Assembly (NCBI GenBank): GCA_016584305.1
Contig: JACEEZ010018920.1
Span: 26,253 to 90,252 of the forward strand
DNA length: 64,000 nt
DNA from: Chionoecetes opilio
Taxonomy: Eukaryota > Arthropoda > Malacostraca > Decapoda > Majidae
Reading direction: 5' to 3'
In this document: positions 11,845 to 22,972 of the stretch, piece after piece
Position numbering within the stretch: position 1 is the first letter of the stretch
How the letters are laid out: the number at the start of each line of letters is the position of its first letter
Made by a program: the position numbers and the translations under genes
The notes under the pieces: model-generated
Seen by the model: only the letters and a program-made list of their open reading frames with translations
The model's database searches: none
Told to the model about the DNA's origin: nothing

Positions 11845-12260
11845 TAATGGAGATACTTTATTTTGCGTATAAAAAAAAAAAAAAAAGTATACTTTGTGGT
11901 TAAAGTTAGGTTAGGTTTCATTACAACCTTTAAGGTTAGGTTAGGTTTTCTTTAAAAACCCTTTTAAAGGGTTAGGTTAGGTTTCATTAAAACCTTTAAG
12001 GTTAGGTTAAGTTTCTTTAAAAACCTATAAGGTTAAGTTAGTTTCATTATTATATAATAAAAAATTTTTTTTTTTTTTGAGGGGGGGTTGCACAAAATAA
12101 AACTATCTCCATTAGAACAAGCACCTATTGTAGGCCAAGAAAAAATAGTTGGTGTCTCTGAAAACGACCGCGAAACTCTCGTCCATTATTACCAAAAGTT
12201 GTTCGTAGTTATATGAAACCATAGTCTTTTCGTACACTCAGCGAGAGTTGAACTTGACTA
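11845..12260. repeat. TTAGG-loop hairpin element, short copy
   Basis: Left arm TAATGGAGATACTTTATTTTG and right arm CAAAATAAAACTATCTCCATT are inverted copies. Between them (11,900-12,045) are repeats of GGTTAGGTTAGGTT alternating with TTTCATTAAAACCT spacers. The right flank to 12,215, including GACCGCG and CGTCCATTATTACC, matches the inner arm of the large hairpin at 47,445-48,760, so this is a second, asymmetric member of that family. Confidence 0.75.
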
Positions 12261-14889
12261 GTAGATTTACGAAATGACACCAGGTATGTACAAAAATACT
12301 CAAAATCAGTGTACAAAACTAACTACTTTCAATTCAATATACCTAATTAAGAAAAGGTTTTTTTTGATTAGGCCAAAGGTTTTTGATTCATTTAAACTTC
12401 CTGTAATCACCGAGAGTAGCTTCTATGGCCCACTGTGGCCCACGCCGTCCCCGTGGCCGCGGCGGTACGGGGCTGACGCCGTTATAGTGCACGAGAAATA
12501 CGCGTTCGCTCTTTAGGTCAGACACACACACTCGGGGCTAACACTGCACTCTTTAAAGCCTCCTCGCTTTACCATATACACCACACCTGTCACTACAACA
12601 CCTGTACGGCCTCGCACACACCTGTCGCCTGTGTATCACCGTAAATAAATTACTTGGAAGGTCAGGGTTCTTAGGTATTGAGGGGGTATGTTTTTTTTTT
12701 TAATGTTTTTTTTAACAAATAAAGGCTATATATGTTCCATATTTTAGGATGTGCCTGAAATAATCAATCAGTAAGCTTTCCATCTCGTCTGTCCAGTCAG
12801 CAGGCCCTGTTGGTGTCTTTTTGAGAGTTTTTTAAGAAAATGATCTTGCAATAAATATATAGTCATCCACTAATTTCGGTCCTTTATAACAAAAAACTTT
12901 TTTCCACTAAAAATGCGGCAAAAAAGCTTCAAGTATTTCCCGTTGTCAACCAAACAGGCTTTCTTTGGAAAAATCCTCAAAAAATGCCACTGACAGAAAA
13001 GTGCCCGTGAATAGCCGTTAAGAGTGAGTAAGTTACCGGTAAGTAAGTAAAAAAAGTAAGAAAGTTCACCAGTTTAGCGCGACTTGATAACGCCCCGCGA
13101 CTATGATAAACTTTCCACTGTCAGCAGGCCCGAGACAAAAAAAAAGCCCAGTGAAGGAATATTCCCCCCATGGGGATGTGTTGAGTGAGCTGAGTGTGCA
13201 CAGCTTTAGGAAATACCGAGTGACCGTGTGAGGGCATATTGTTCCTAACCCAAATTTTGTACAAAAACTTCGATCGAAAACATCGCCTTTGGGCAACTCT
13301 GCCCCGTTTTTACACATACTGCTAACGGTAACCCTATATCCCTTTTTTTGGGGAAGAATTACTACTTTATTTTGTGTCACCCCCAAAACAGTTATAAACA
13401 TAAGGGAAGAAGTATCAATCCATAAAAGTGGTCAAGGATGAATTTTGATTATATAACCTTTTTAAAAAAACAAGACGCTATATTTAGCAGAGCCTATGAT
13501 AGAAAATTGTGCTAGATTCCAAACTATGAAAAATGGCGTATGATAAAAAATTTATGATATTCAAGAGTAATGATACATTTTGTCATAGCTATGTTTAAGT
13601 TTTGGAAATTCGGTCCTGATCCTTGCTCAGGGCAATAAAAAAAACATCCCAGATAAGTACACTTAAGATACAGAAATACATCGCGAGTAAAAATTTTTAG
13701 CCCCCTTATCAGGTGGAGGTTGTCCAACGCCTTTTCTGGACGGCGGCCCACTCTATCACGAGGAAACACACCACAAACAACATATTTACGATACATCCCA
13801 CACGCATTATAGAAAGGGCGTTTGACAGAGGGGAATTCTGGAAGCTCTTTCATAAACTTCTTGTCAGGGGTACACCTGGTTAATTGTTAATGTTTTAATG
13901 TATAGGCCCACTACCCAGGTTTTTGTTTTAAATGGGAAATTCCTTCTCGCTGTCCTTTAGTATGCCAATGGTATTCGGGGGGGGGGGATTTTTTCCCCTA
14001 CCGTCAGTGTAAGGTGATCTCAGTCCCAACCTTCGTGGTACGGTATGGGCGCCCATACATGGGGGCATCGACTCCTGAGCTAGCTGATGATTGGTACGCT
14101 CGCACCCGCGGATGCGTTGCGGGCCTTATCAATGTTTTGTCGGGTGTATGCTCCCAAGCCTGACATTGTCTAAACCCACTAAACAGAGTGCATGGTGTAT
14201 CACCGGCAAGCTGGGTGAATTACCTAAAAACAGTGGCTCGGGGGGTCGCCTCATTTTGGGATAATTCGCTCCCGGGGCCATTTTATATCCACGACATGAC
14301 GATGATGATGATATCATAAAGCAGACCACCAAGCTCCTTGTCTGGGAAATATTTAAAAAAAATTTCCTATGTAAGAGAGGGAAGATGGATTTTTGGGCAC
14401 TGCTACTCTATATACGGAACTCGCTGTGGCGGGGTAAAAGTGTTCACTATGAACCCCCTTTAAAGGGTCGTCCAATGACATTTTTTAAGGGTTTTGGGGG
14501 TCCCCAGGTGGTCCTCCCCCGGCTTTCGCAGGAACGGGGTGAAAATCGGATGAACCGTCGACACCCCTGTTCTTTTAAAGGGAGTAGGGTGGAGCTCTCT
14601 ACAACTCCATCACACCTCTGTCGGCAGAGCCGGCCTATGATGTGGCTTTTCCCGCGGGTGGGTGTTTTTGCGTGGGGGGGGCCGGGCCCTTTTTTTTTTA
14701 TTCTTTGAAAATTTCCCCCGTCCCTTATTTTTCTTTTTTTTTTTTTCTTTAATTTTTGTTTTTGGGTTTTTTGTTTTTTTTTTTGGGGGGGGAAATAAAA
14801 ATTTTTTTTTTGGGGGCGGCCCACTCTATCACGAGGCAAACACGCACGAAACACCTTCCTAAACCTTTTGAGGGTTCGTCTGTGTCATT
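12261..14889. other. Intergenic, no supported gene
   Basis: No family motif is visible in the moderate open frames at 13,066-13,401 and 13,524-13,853. A 22-bp string GGCGGCCCACTCTATCACGA(GG) occurs twice, near 13,740 and 14,815, marking an unidentified dispersed repeat. Long T and A runs around 14,690-14,810 make frames unreliable. GTAA short tandem repeats lie at about 13,025-13,060. Confidence 0.4.
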
Positions 14890-15430
14890 TTTTTAAAAAA
14901 AAACAGTTATATACCATTATGCTAAGGATCATAGCACAGGGTGATAATGTTACATATGTAGTACCATTATGTAAGGATCTGCCCCGGGTGATAATTTACG
15001 ATTAGCCATTTTGTAAGGATCATAGCAATGGGTGATAATGTTTCAGTATTGTACCTTATGTATGGATCATAGCACAGGGGGTAATGTTACGTGTAGTACC
15101 ATTATAAGGGTCATAGCCAGGGTGTAATGTTACAATGTTAAAAAAAAAAAAAAAAAAGGGAAAAAAATAAAAAAAATTAAATTAGCCATTGTAAGACCCT
15201 TGTAGACCATTATTAAGGTCTCCCCTTTAAAAGAATATGTATACCCTTTCTAAGGGAAAAACACATGGGGGATAATTTAAGATGGAAGAGGGAAGACAAC
15301 AATGGGTGAAATTTCCGTTTGGATTGAGGTCTGAAGGGGAATTTTTAATATGTATACCTTTGTTGGTAACCCGGGGGATTTTTATTTGACCATTACTAAC
15401 ATACCCCAGGGTGATTAATTTAAGGCCCAA
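14890..15430. repeat. ~55-bp minisatellite (CCATTATGTAAGGATCATAGC)
   Basis: At least five units between 14,905 and 15,140 share CCATTATGTAAGGATCATAG and CAGGGTGATAATGTTAC. More degraded units (CCATTATTAAGG, CCATTACTAACATACCCCAGGG) extend toward 15,420. An A run at 15,138-15,157 interrupts the array. Unit length varies because of indels. Confidence 0.75.
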
Positions 15431-15927
15431 TCCCCAAAAAAAAATTGTTATCCACCGGGAAAGTCCCCCAAAAGGGAGAAAAAGGTCCAACCGGGAAAGG
15501 GAGCCTGTGCTGGCGGGGGCTTTTTTCCCTACTGTCAAGGTGTAAAAGTAATTTAAAGGGATCCCCGCATTTGTTGACAAAATGAAATTGTCCCCCCTTA
15601 AGGGGATGTTCATCCCCAAACAAAAATTGTAAACCTTCAAACCACAAACAAACTTTTTTTATTACAAAATGGCTGCACCTGTTTGTCATTCTGCGCCCCA
15701 ATTTTTGGGGGGAAAGGACTTTTCCCTTCTTGTTTGATAAATGATTGTTATTGGGGAATGGGCCCTGATTAAAAAAATTTTTTTTTTTAACAGAGGGGGG
15801 TGATTCCTTCTTATCCCCCCCCACCAAAAACCCAAAAAAATCCCCAAATCAAGGGAAGGGGTGGGTTTTTTCTTGTTAGGGGGGCCCTTTTTTTTCCGGG
15901 GGGTTTTTTGGAAAAGGGAAAAGGGAA
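15431..15927. other. No recognised feature; homopolymer-rich
   Basis: Contains many expanded T, A, G and C runs. The open frames that cross it show no motif. It abuts the palindrome that starts at 15,928. Confidence 0.4.
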
Positions 15928-16573
15928 ACTCCCGTTTCCCTTCCTATGGTTTATCAGTATAAATGATATACCGTTATCTTCGTAAATGTTTGTTCTATAA
16001 TATTATCAAATAAAAAACTGTAAAATACACTAAAGAAATGCCATTATGAGAGAGTGAAGAAATATGCATGAACTTATTCAATGAAACTCATCGCAATTTA
16101 ATATTTTGCGTGAAGACTTTTTACATGCAACATATCAATAGAAGCGGAATTGTATTCGCTTTCTATTGATATATTTAGTTTCCTGATATATTATTTAGAA
16201 CCATGCATAAATTACCGTTAACTAAATAAATAACATCATCAATCGGGTAATTTTCCATATTGATGAGGTTATTTATTAAGTTAACGCAAATTTATGTAAG
16301 GTTCTAATTCCTTTATCAGAAAACGAAATATATCAATGGAAAGCTAATACAATTCCGCTTCTATTGATATGTTTCATGTAAAATGTTTTTCTCGCAAAGT
16401 ATTAAATGGCAAAGAGGTTAAGTGAATGTTCATGCATATTTCTTCACTCTCTCATAATGGCATTTCTTTAGTGTATTTTACAGTTTTTTATTTGATAATA
16501 TTATAGAACAAACATTTACGAAGATAACGGTATATCATTTATACAGATAAACCATAGGAAGGGAAACGGGAGT
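15928..16573. mobile_element. 646-bp near-perfect palindrome (foldback/MITE-like)
   Basis: Arms of about 300 bp start ACTCCCGTTTCCCTTCC and end GGAAGGGAAACGGGAGT. They can be read base for base toward each other (for example TATACCGTTATCTTCG and CGAAGATAACGGTATA), with few mismatches. The symmetry centre is near 16,250, at ATCAATCGGGTAATTTTCC. It encodes no protein. A relative of the inner arm lies at 55,495-55,840. No clear target-site duplication was found, so assignment to a mobile-element class is inference. Confidence 0.8.
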
Positions 16574-16658
16574 GATGTTCGAAAATGTCAGGAATCGCAA
16601 AACTGGCCTCCACTGGAAATAGCCCAAAATGAGTAGCAAGTCCAGTATACAGTAGTCT

Positions 16659-17059
16659 TTGGTATGGCTAACACAGTCTGGGGTATGGCTAACACAGTCT
16701 TGGGTATGGGTAACACAGTCTCGGGTATGGCTAACACAGTCTTGGGTATGGCTAACACAGTCTTGGGTATGGGTAACACAGTCTCGGGTATGGCTAACAC
16801 AGTCTTGGGTATGGCTAACACAGTCTTGGGTATGGGTAACACAGTCTCGGGTATGGCTAACACAGTCTTGGGTATGGCTAACACAGTCTTGGGTATGGCT
16901 AACACAGTCTTGGGTATGGCTAACACAGTCTTGGGTATGGCTAACACAGTCTTGGGTATGGCTAACACAGTCTTGGGTATGGCTAACACAGTCTTGGGTA
17001 TGGCTAACACAGTCTCGGGTTATGGCTAAACACAGTCTTGGGTATGACTATGACTAAGA
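16659..17059. repeat. 21-bp minisatellite, type 1 (GGTATGGCTAACACAGTCTT)
   Basis: About 18 units of GGTATGGCTAACACAGTCTTG. In the first half a trimer is itself repeated: two GGCTAAC..CTTG units then one GGGTAAC..CTCG unit, three times in a row (63-bp higher-order repeat). Later units are uniform. Because 21 is divisible by 3, every frame stays open, so open frames on both strands here are not genes. Confidence 0.95.
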
Positions 17060-17335
17060 CAGTCTCGGGTATGGCCAACACAGTCTTGTGTATGGCTGAC
17101 AATGTCTCGGGTATGGCTGACAATTTCTCGTGTATGGCTGACAATGTCTCGTGTATGGCTGACAATAACTCGTGTATGGCTGACAATGTCTCGTGTATGG
17201 CTGACAAAGTCTCGTGTATGGCTGACAATGTCTCGTGTATGGCTGACAATGTCTCGTGTATGGCTGACAATGTCTCGTGTATGGCTGACAATGTCTCGTG
17301 TAGGGACAAGTCTCGTGTATGGCTAACACAGACCT
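17060..17335. repeat. 21-bp minisatellite, type 2 (TGTATGGCTGACAATGTCTC)
   Basis: About 12 units of TGTATGGCTGACAATGTCTCG directly following type 1. A unit with mixed features (GGCCAACACAGTCTTGTGTA) sits at the border, so the two arrays evolved from one unit. Confidence 0.95.
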
Positions 17336-19325
17336 GAGCATTTATAACAGTATCGGGTATTGTGGCGCTCGATTTTTACCCCCCTCAGAGCACCGTTGGG
17401 ATTTTGTCAGAATATATCGAGAAGTAACGTTGGGTAATGATTGAATTATCTATCTTATCTGCCAATTAAAATTGAGGTATCGCTGCCACCACCCCGAGTA
17501 TATTCCGGGGAATCTTCAATTTACTTTAGAAATATGATTTATAATTTCTCTTTTTGGAATTTTTTTTTTTTTATGTAACCGAGAGTAAAGCACTAATTTA
17601 TTTTTCCAATTATCACTCCCCTCACAACACGTTCCGGCCATCCTCATCTTACTACAACATCACCGGAAACAAAACCCAAGACATGGATGTCAATTTGACC
17701 TAACAAGATTTAACATAAGGACTCATAATTTATGAGAGAATTCCTCGGGAATTTATTTGTAACACTGCTTTTCCGATATGTCCTCATTACGATATACACA
17801 TTTCATCCCTAACACAACATGGGTGGATCACTGGACTGGAACATTATTAGGCTGGACGTACGTCGCCGTACCTTTCGGCCCGGATAACACAACGCACTAA
17901 AACCTAATTAACACACTCTTGTAAGCTGATATCTGAACTAAAAATTGATGGATACATCCATATCTTAGCCTATGAGAATAACTGAGGTTAACATCAGTAG
18001 TTATGAGAGAAGGGTGAGTTATGTGGTGCGTGAGATTCTGGGGGAGTAGGAGACCCTCGGGGACCGCTTATCTCTTCTCTTATCCGATATCTGTGGCAGA
18101 TGGAGAGGCAAAGATGGCCGAGTGAGTGGGGAGACGGTACTCGTCCAAATATCTCGCTCCCATACCGATCTTGGCTACAATTTATCTTTCAATTTCTTAA
18201 AGTCAAATAAGGGGGGGGTAGTGAATGTAAAATAATCATGGGTTTACTTAGTAATGTGGTTGAATTTTTTCAAAGATGATTAATATTTTTTTTTAATTAA
18301 TAAGGAAATGAAAATTTACTAAAAAGGATCTATACTAAAGTCAGGACACTTTCAAGCCTTCGGATTGAAACCCGGGAATTACATGAGTGGGGGAGTGAGT
18401 TGTTACGGTAACTGGGGGAATCTCTACCTTCTCGTCATAAGTACATGTAACTCGTCTCCTTCTCATTTACAGTGGGGTAAGGGTGAACTTACCCTGTTGC
18501 CTACCATCCAGTATTGCTATTCTGCTAAGAACTACTGGTTCGTCACCCCAGCAATGTTGGGTTAAAAAACGCGCCTCACAACAACCCTCGCCGCCAAGCA
18601 TGTCACCATGTCTCAAATTATTCAGCTTGAGCTGCTCCAGTGGCGTCGTGAGGATATTTGTCACTTAATTGACCTTTACAGGGAAATGTTAAGCAATGGG
18701 GCAAAACAAACCTACGATCATTTGTGTGTGATTTAAGAAATATAGCAAAAAGAAATACTCGTATATTTTTAGTACCACTTTTCTCACATTTTTGTCTAAG
18801 ATTGCTGCAGTTCTTCGAGTATTGCTTCAATTGAATTTTTATCACATTTTGAAATCAGTAAACTTTTTTTCTTTATATGGTATAAATACTTAGCAAAACA
18901 AAAACATCTATGTAGATGGTAAAAAAATGCCGTTAACATGAAACACGTGTCAAGGTAGCCTCGAGCCATGCAGAGCGAGCGTTGATCACTTGCTGGAGGA
19001 GCCCTCAGTCTCTAATATCTTTATTAATAGCAACAATATATTATACAAAGTCCTCAATGCAGTAAAATATGAACCAAATTTGAGGCGGCTGTTGAAATGA
19101 TCCCTGGTGCGCCAGAGGAGGCATTATGGTGGTGGCGGGGGTGTGGGGGGACAAGACGTGCGCCTCAAATGTCCCTCTCGTGTGACCGCATCATGCGCTG
19201 TAAGGCACGCCTACGCCTGCTCACCCCTCACCTAGCCGCCCCACGTGAACAGTTGCATCGTGTGACGGAGCCTGTATGCTTCACTATGTCCTTCTCACTA
19301 AGAAGTTTTGTTTCCAAACGCGAAG
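17336..19325. other. Intergenic, no supported gene
   Basis: AT-rich sequence with no family motif. It contains only the weak small frame listed at 18,608-18,736. Confidence 0.4.
18608..18736 (+). CDS. Small hypothetical ORF, MADF/SANT-like start
   Basis: A 42-codon frame begins with ATG in the context ACC-ATG-T. It reads WRREDICHLIDLYREM at residues 12-27, which loosely resembles the first helix of MADF/SANT-type DNA-binding domains (W..E.I..LI.LYRE). It stops soon after, and no continuation or splice-donor-supported extension was identified. It could be a chance frame or a decayed first exon of a transposon gene. I cannot assign a function. Confidence 0.15.
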   Translation: MSQIIQLELLQWRREDICHLIDLYREMLSNGAKQTYDHLCVI

Positions 19326-19853
19326 TGGTTGTCACTGATATTGCGATCTATAGGGAGATGCAGACAGGTTTTAGCAAGAAGGAGAGTAAAGTGGGTAAGG
19401 GTAGGGGCGTTCACAGGGGGGGGGGTGCTTCAGCCCCAGGCCTTTTCACTAAAAGTGCCTTTTTCGTCGGGAATAGGCTTCAATCATATAAACATTCTAT
19501 TGAAAATATATTTCAAATACAATCCTTTTATCATTTTCTAGGAGGTGGAGCGCACTGCCTGTGTGTGTGTGTGTGTGTTTGTGTGTGTGTATTCATCTAG
19601 TTGTATTTTACAGGGCCTGAGCAACGCTCGTATGGCCCCGTCTCCATATCAACATTTATTTTATCATTCATCCCTAGTGTTTAGTGTTGGGGGAAGCCAC
19701 CACCCCGGGAGGCGAAAAAGGCACTTTTAGTGAAAAGGCCTGGAGCTGAAGCACCCCCCCCCCTGTGAACGCCCCTACCCTTACCCACTTTACTCTCCTT
19801 CTTGCTAAAACCTGTCTGCATCTCCCTATAGATCGCAATATCAGTGACAACCA
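19326..19853. repeat. Inverted repeat with ~150-bp arms
   Basis: The left arm 19,326-19,475 (GTGGTTGTCACTGATATTGC onward) is the reverse complement of 19,699-19,853. The inner part of each arm is the dispersed ~120-bp repeat also found at 4,990. The loop holds a GT microsatellite and another dispersed repeat. It may be a foldback element or two opposing insertions. Confidence 0.8.
19556..19690 (+). repeat. (GT)n plus dispersed decapod-type repeat
   Basis: (GT)n at 19,559-19,590 is followed by ATTCATCTAGTTGTATTTTA and GGGCCTGAGCAACGCTCGTA, then CCCCGTCTCCATATC. A minus-strand remnant of the same repeat (GGAGACGGGGCCTACGAGCG) occurs at 58,906-58,926. From general knowledge, such GT-headed repeats are abundant in decapods. 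I could not search a library. Confidence 0.6.
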
Positions 19854-19903
19854 CGTTAACAACAGGGGCTAGGGTTTTAAGAAGACCGCCCGTCTGTCTT
19901 CGC

Positions 19904-19974
19904 TACGCCCGTGGATCGAACCCGGGACTTCTCGTTTGTGAGCCGAACGTGCTAACCCTTACACTACGGAGTCC
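19904..19974 (-). repeat. tRNA-derived SINE head
   Basis: On the minus strand: GGGACTCCGTAGTGTAAGGG, TTAGCACGTTCGGCTCACAA, then the B-box GGGTTCGATCC. It aligns well with the plus-strand module at 58,680. The tRNA-like 5' end and both internal promoter boxes are present, but the acceptor stem is imperfect. Confidence 0.65.
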
Positions 19975-20455
19975 CCTATCCCCACAGTCCCCTGTGTGTG
20001 TATGTGTGTGTGTGTGTGTACTGTGTCGCCAAGCACCTCCATTGAGTTATCTTTCGTAATGAATTGAATCTCTTGCATTATTATTATATATTTATTACTA
20101 CCACTAAGTAATTTATTTATATTTGCTCTGACGTTGGCCTGTATATGAAATTGAATTAAGTTACCTCGGGAGTTATTGGGCAGTGTATTCTTATTAAGTG
20201 AATTGGCATCTGCTGTGCGTGAGTGAGGGAGTGTTGCAGGCAGCGTTGGGTCGTGGACTCAGAGATGTGTGGGTACTTGCCGTTAGTTGATGTTGGTTGC
20301 TTTGTCTCTGCCACAGCGTTGTTCCTTGTGTTGTTCAGGTATATTTAATAGTCTGATTGAAGTGTTTTTCTATCTAGCTTTGACAGCTGTAGTTGTTGGG
20401 GAGTGTGTGAGCTGAATTGGTCATGATTAATTGATTTTTCTTTTTTCCGTTAACG
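19975..20455. other. Intergenic flank of the nested locus
   Basis: GT tract at about 19,994-20,020, otherwise AT-rich with no recognised feature. It ends in the 5' target sequence of the outer RTE. Confidence 0.4.
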
Positions 20456-20467
20456 TTAAGGGTGGCG
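20456..20467 (+). other. Outer RTE target-site duplication, left
   Basis: TTAAGGGTGGCG, repeated exactly at 38,393-38,404 directly after the RTE tail. Confidence 0.92.
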
Positions 20468-20677
20468 TCGAACAGCAGATGGGCGCCTCGTGTCGGACAT
20501 GGATGGGCAGATGGCTCGTTGGGCTGAGTACTTTGGGCAGTTGTTCACGGTGTACTCTCCAACTGAGCAGCTTCACACCACTGGGTTACAGGCAGTGGAT
20601 GCCGATCCTACCATCGACGAAACCGCACCCTCTCATGACGATGTCAGAGAGGCTGTAGTAAAGTTGAAGGGTGGAAA
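20468..20677 (+). pseudogene. Outer RTE, segment 1 (EN-RT linker)
   Basis: Encodes DMDGQMARWAEYFGQLFT and the following DETAPSHDDVREAVVKL region upstream of the RT core. It is interrupted in frame by Jockey copy B. The element begins directly after the target duplication, so the endonuclease domain was lost by 5' truncation at insertion. Confidence 0.85.
20665..20677 (+). other. Jockey B target-site duplication, left
   Basis: TGAAGGGTGGAAA here and TGAGGGGTGGAAA at 23,594-23,606 (12 of 13 identical) flank the element on both sides. Confidence 0.85.
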
Positions 20678-20911
20678 TTGATTGATCGATTGATTATAGT
20701 TTTAAGGCGCCGCAACTGCGGGGTTATTGACGCCTGCTTACAGAAGATACATGTAAAGTAAAACTAAAAAACAAAATTTAAGATAGAATAAAAATATTGA
20801 AAATTACGAAATACATAAAAGAACAAAAGTACATTAAAAACAATCATAAGTTAATATTAAAAACATCATAACTTGTTGAGAAGGCCAGCCTTCTCAATAA
20901 ATGTATGGACT

Positions 20912-22972
20912 TCATGTCCCGGAGAGAAACACCTCTCTCCCAATGCCAGGGAGAGACGGTAAGCACCGTCCGACCCGCGACACCGGGACAAAAATTGCAC
21001 ACGTAGGTCCCCAAGACTGGGACACTCGACCAGCAAGTGCCGCAAAAGTTAAGGGGACCAAACAATATCACAGTAAGGAGGGTGGTCCCCTCCATGAGGA
21101 ACCCATGAGTATATAGAGTGTGCCCAATACGCAATCGTGCCAAGGCAGTCTCCCATCTCCGGGAAAGACCGCAGTAGCTCCAGTCCTCGATACGTTGGCG
21201 GATGGTGCGCAGTTTATTTTACCCTATAGTAATCCAACGTTCTTGCCAACTGTTGTGAACTGATCTATGGATTGCCGAGCGTAGGTCCGTAGCCGGCACT
21301 GCAAAATGTGATAGAGCTGGTCTTCTAGCTGCAGCTTTTGCCAAGGCATCAGCTTCCTCATTACCGGCAACACCTACATGTGCCGGTACCCAACAAAAGC
21401 TGACCGTCCGGCCTCGCCTCTTGAGCAGATAAAGCCATTCCAGGATGGCATTGACCAGCGGATGGGGAGAGTTAAAAGTACATAGTGATTGAAGAGCACT
21501 ACAAGAATCACTAAAAATTGTAAAAGAAACATCCGGAAGGGTAAAAATAATCATGAGAGCATATAAAATAGCACTTATTTCAGCCGTAAAAACAGATGAA
21601 ACACTTGGAAGGCTGACGCCTTTGTTAAACGATGGGAATACGACACCGTATCCAACTCCTTCGTCTGATTTGGAACCATCAGTAAAGACAGGGACCGAAC
21701 TCTGATGTGTGCAAAAGTGGTCTAAAAACTGGGCACGCTCAGCCTGAGGAGGTAAAGACCCTTTTGAGAGCGGAAGGCTTTTGCAAAAGGACACTTCTGG
21801 GAGAAGCCATGGACCGACTGTCGTAGGCCTATGCGGGCAGATCCGTAAAGCAGGGAAGGATAGCGTCTCCATAATAGCTGTCAATCGGAAACCGAGGGGC
21901 TTTGGTAAGCTTCTTCGCCCATGGTAAAGTTGCGATCCTGAATCACAAGACACAGCACGGCAAGCTATTGAGTCAGGGAGGCGTGGAGGCGATACCAACA
22001 TCTTAACAGGAGGGACTGGCGTTGAAGATCTAATGGGAGGACACCAGCATCCACCAATAGACTTGGGATGGGAGAAGACCTGAACACCCCGGTTGCCAGA
22101 CGGACACCAGCATGATGTACCGAATCCAGCATCCGCAGTCGAGTGGGTGTGGCAGAGGAGTACACTTCACATCCATATTCAATCTTCGAAAGGATAAGTG
22201 AGCGGTGAAGATAGAGGAGTGTAGCGCGATCAGCCCCCCAGCTGGTGTGCGAGAGGACTTTCAGTAGATCCATGGTCCGGAGACAGTCAGTCTTGAGAGC
22301 ACGAAGGTGAGGCACCCAAGTCAGTCTATTGTCAAAAATGAGTCCTAAAAACCGGGTCTCGGGAAGGGGGCGAGGACAATGCTTTAAGTAGTATGGGATA
22401 ATGGTCACTTCCCCGAAGAGAATCGGCCACCTCCCATGAGAAGTCGAGGGCGACCTGTGGACTGCAGAGTGATAGGTCAATAGCAGTCAATGTTCCCGTC
22501 TGCGAATGGAAATGTGTTGGTTCTCCCGTGTTTAATATATTTAAGTTGTTGCCATCTATAAGAGTTACGAGAGAATCACCGCGACGATTTCTGGTGGAAT
22601 CTCCCCACAGAAAATGCCGCCCATTCATGTCTCCAAGGAGAAAAAATGGACGGGGAAGCTGGCGGATAAGATCCTCAAGATCTTGGAGAGGTAAGTCGTC
22701 ATTTGGAGGTAGATATATTGAGCAGACAGTGTAGGTCTTGTGCAGATGGATACGACCTGCTACAGCCTGCAAGGGTGATTGCAGCGGGATGACAGTTAAG
22801 GGGACATCCGACGATGGTAAAGGCCACAACCACCACTAAAGCCACCACCTGCTGGAGGTGGTGTGTGGACAGGTATAAAACCTGTCGGGCAGAGACACCT
22901 TCCCTGCCCTATCATTGTTTCTTGTAAACAGATAATTTCTGGGTCCAACTCGTTGATGAGAAGGACTAGTTC
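20912..22972 (-). pseudogene. Jockey copy B ORF2 without RT core
   Basis: Endonuclease: CLQETMIGQGRC, LLGDMNGRHFLWGDSTRNRR, THFHSQTGTLTAIDLSLCSP and GSDHYPI are all readable. At 22,360 it jumps to ETRFLGLIFDNRLTW in the RT thumb. RNase H follows with its acidic residues visible (FTDGSKS, FTAEISAI, FSDSCSAL, WVPAHVGVAGNEEADALAK), then the C-terminal region ending at the stop 20,914-20,912. The RNase H is cleaner than in copy A. Without the palm domain it cannot reverse-transcribe. Confidence 0.85.

Noticed and set aside
11306..11921. Overlapping 91-164 codon frames in GC-rich DNA
   Set aside because: Frames are open on both strands with no recognisable domain. GC-rich composition alone explains the lack of stops.
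16659..17335. CRISPR-like array
   Set aside because: Repeats are contiguous 21-mers without unique spacers, and the sequence is eukaryotic.
16588..17341. Long repetitive open frames (MANTVLG, LAIPKTV, MADNVSC repeats) on both strands
   Set aside because: All follow from a 21-bp tandem unit without stops. They are open in several frames at once, with no start context or flanking gene structure.
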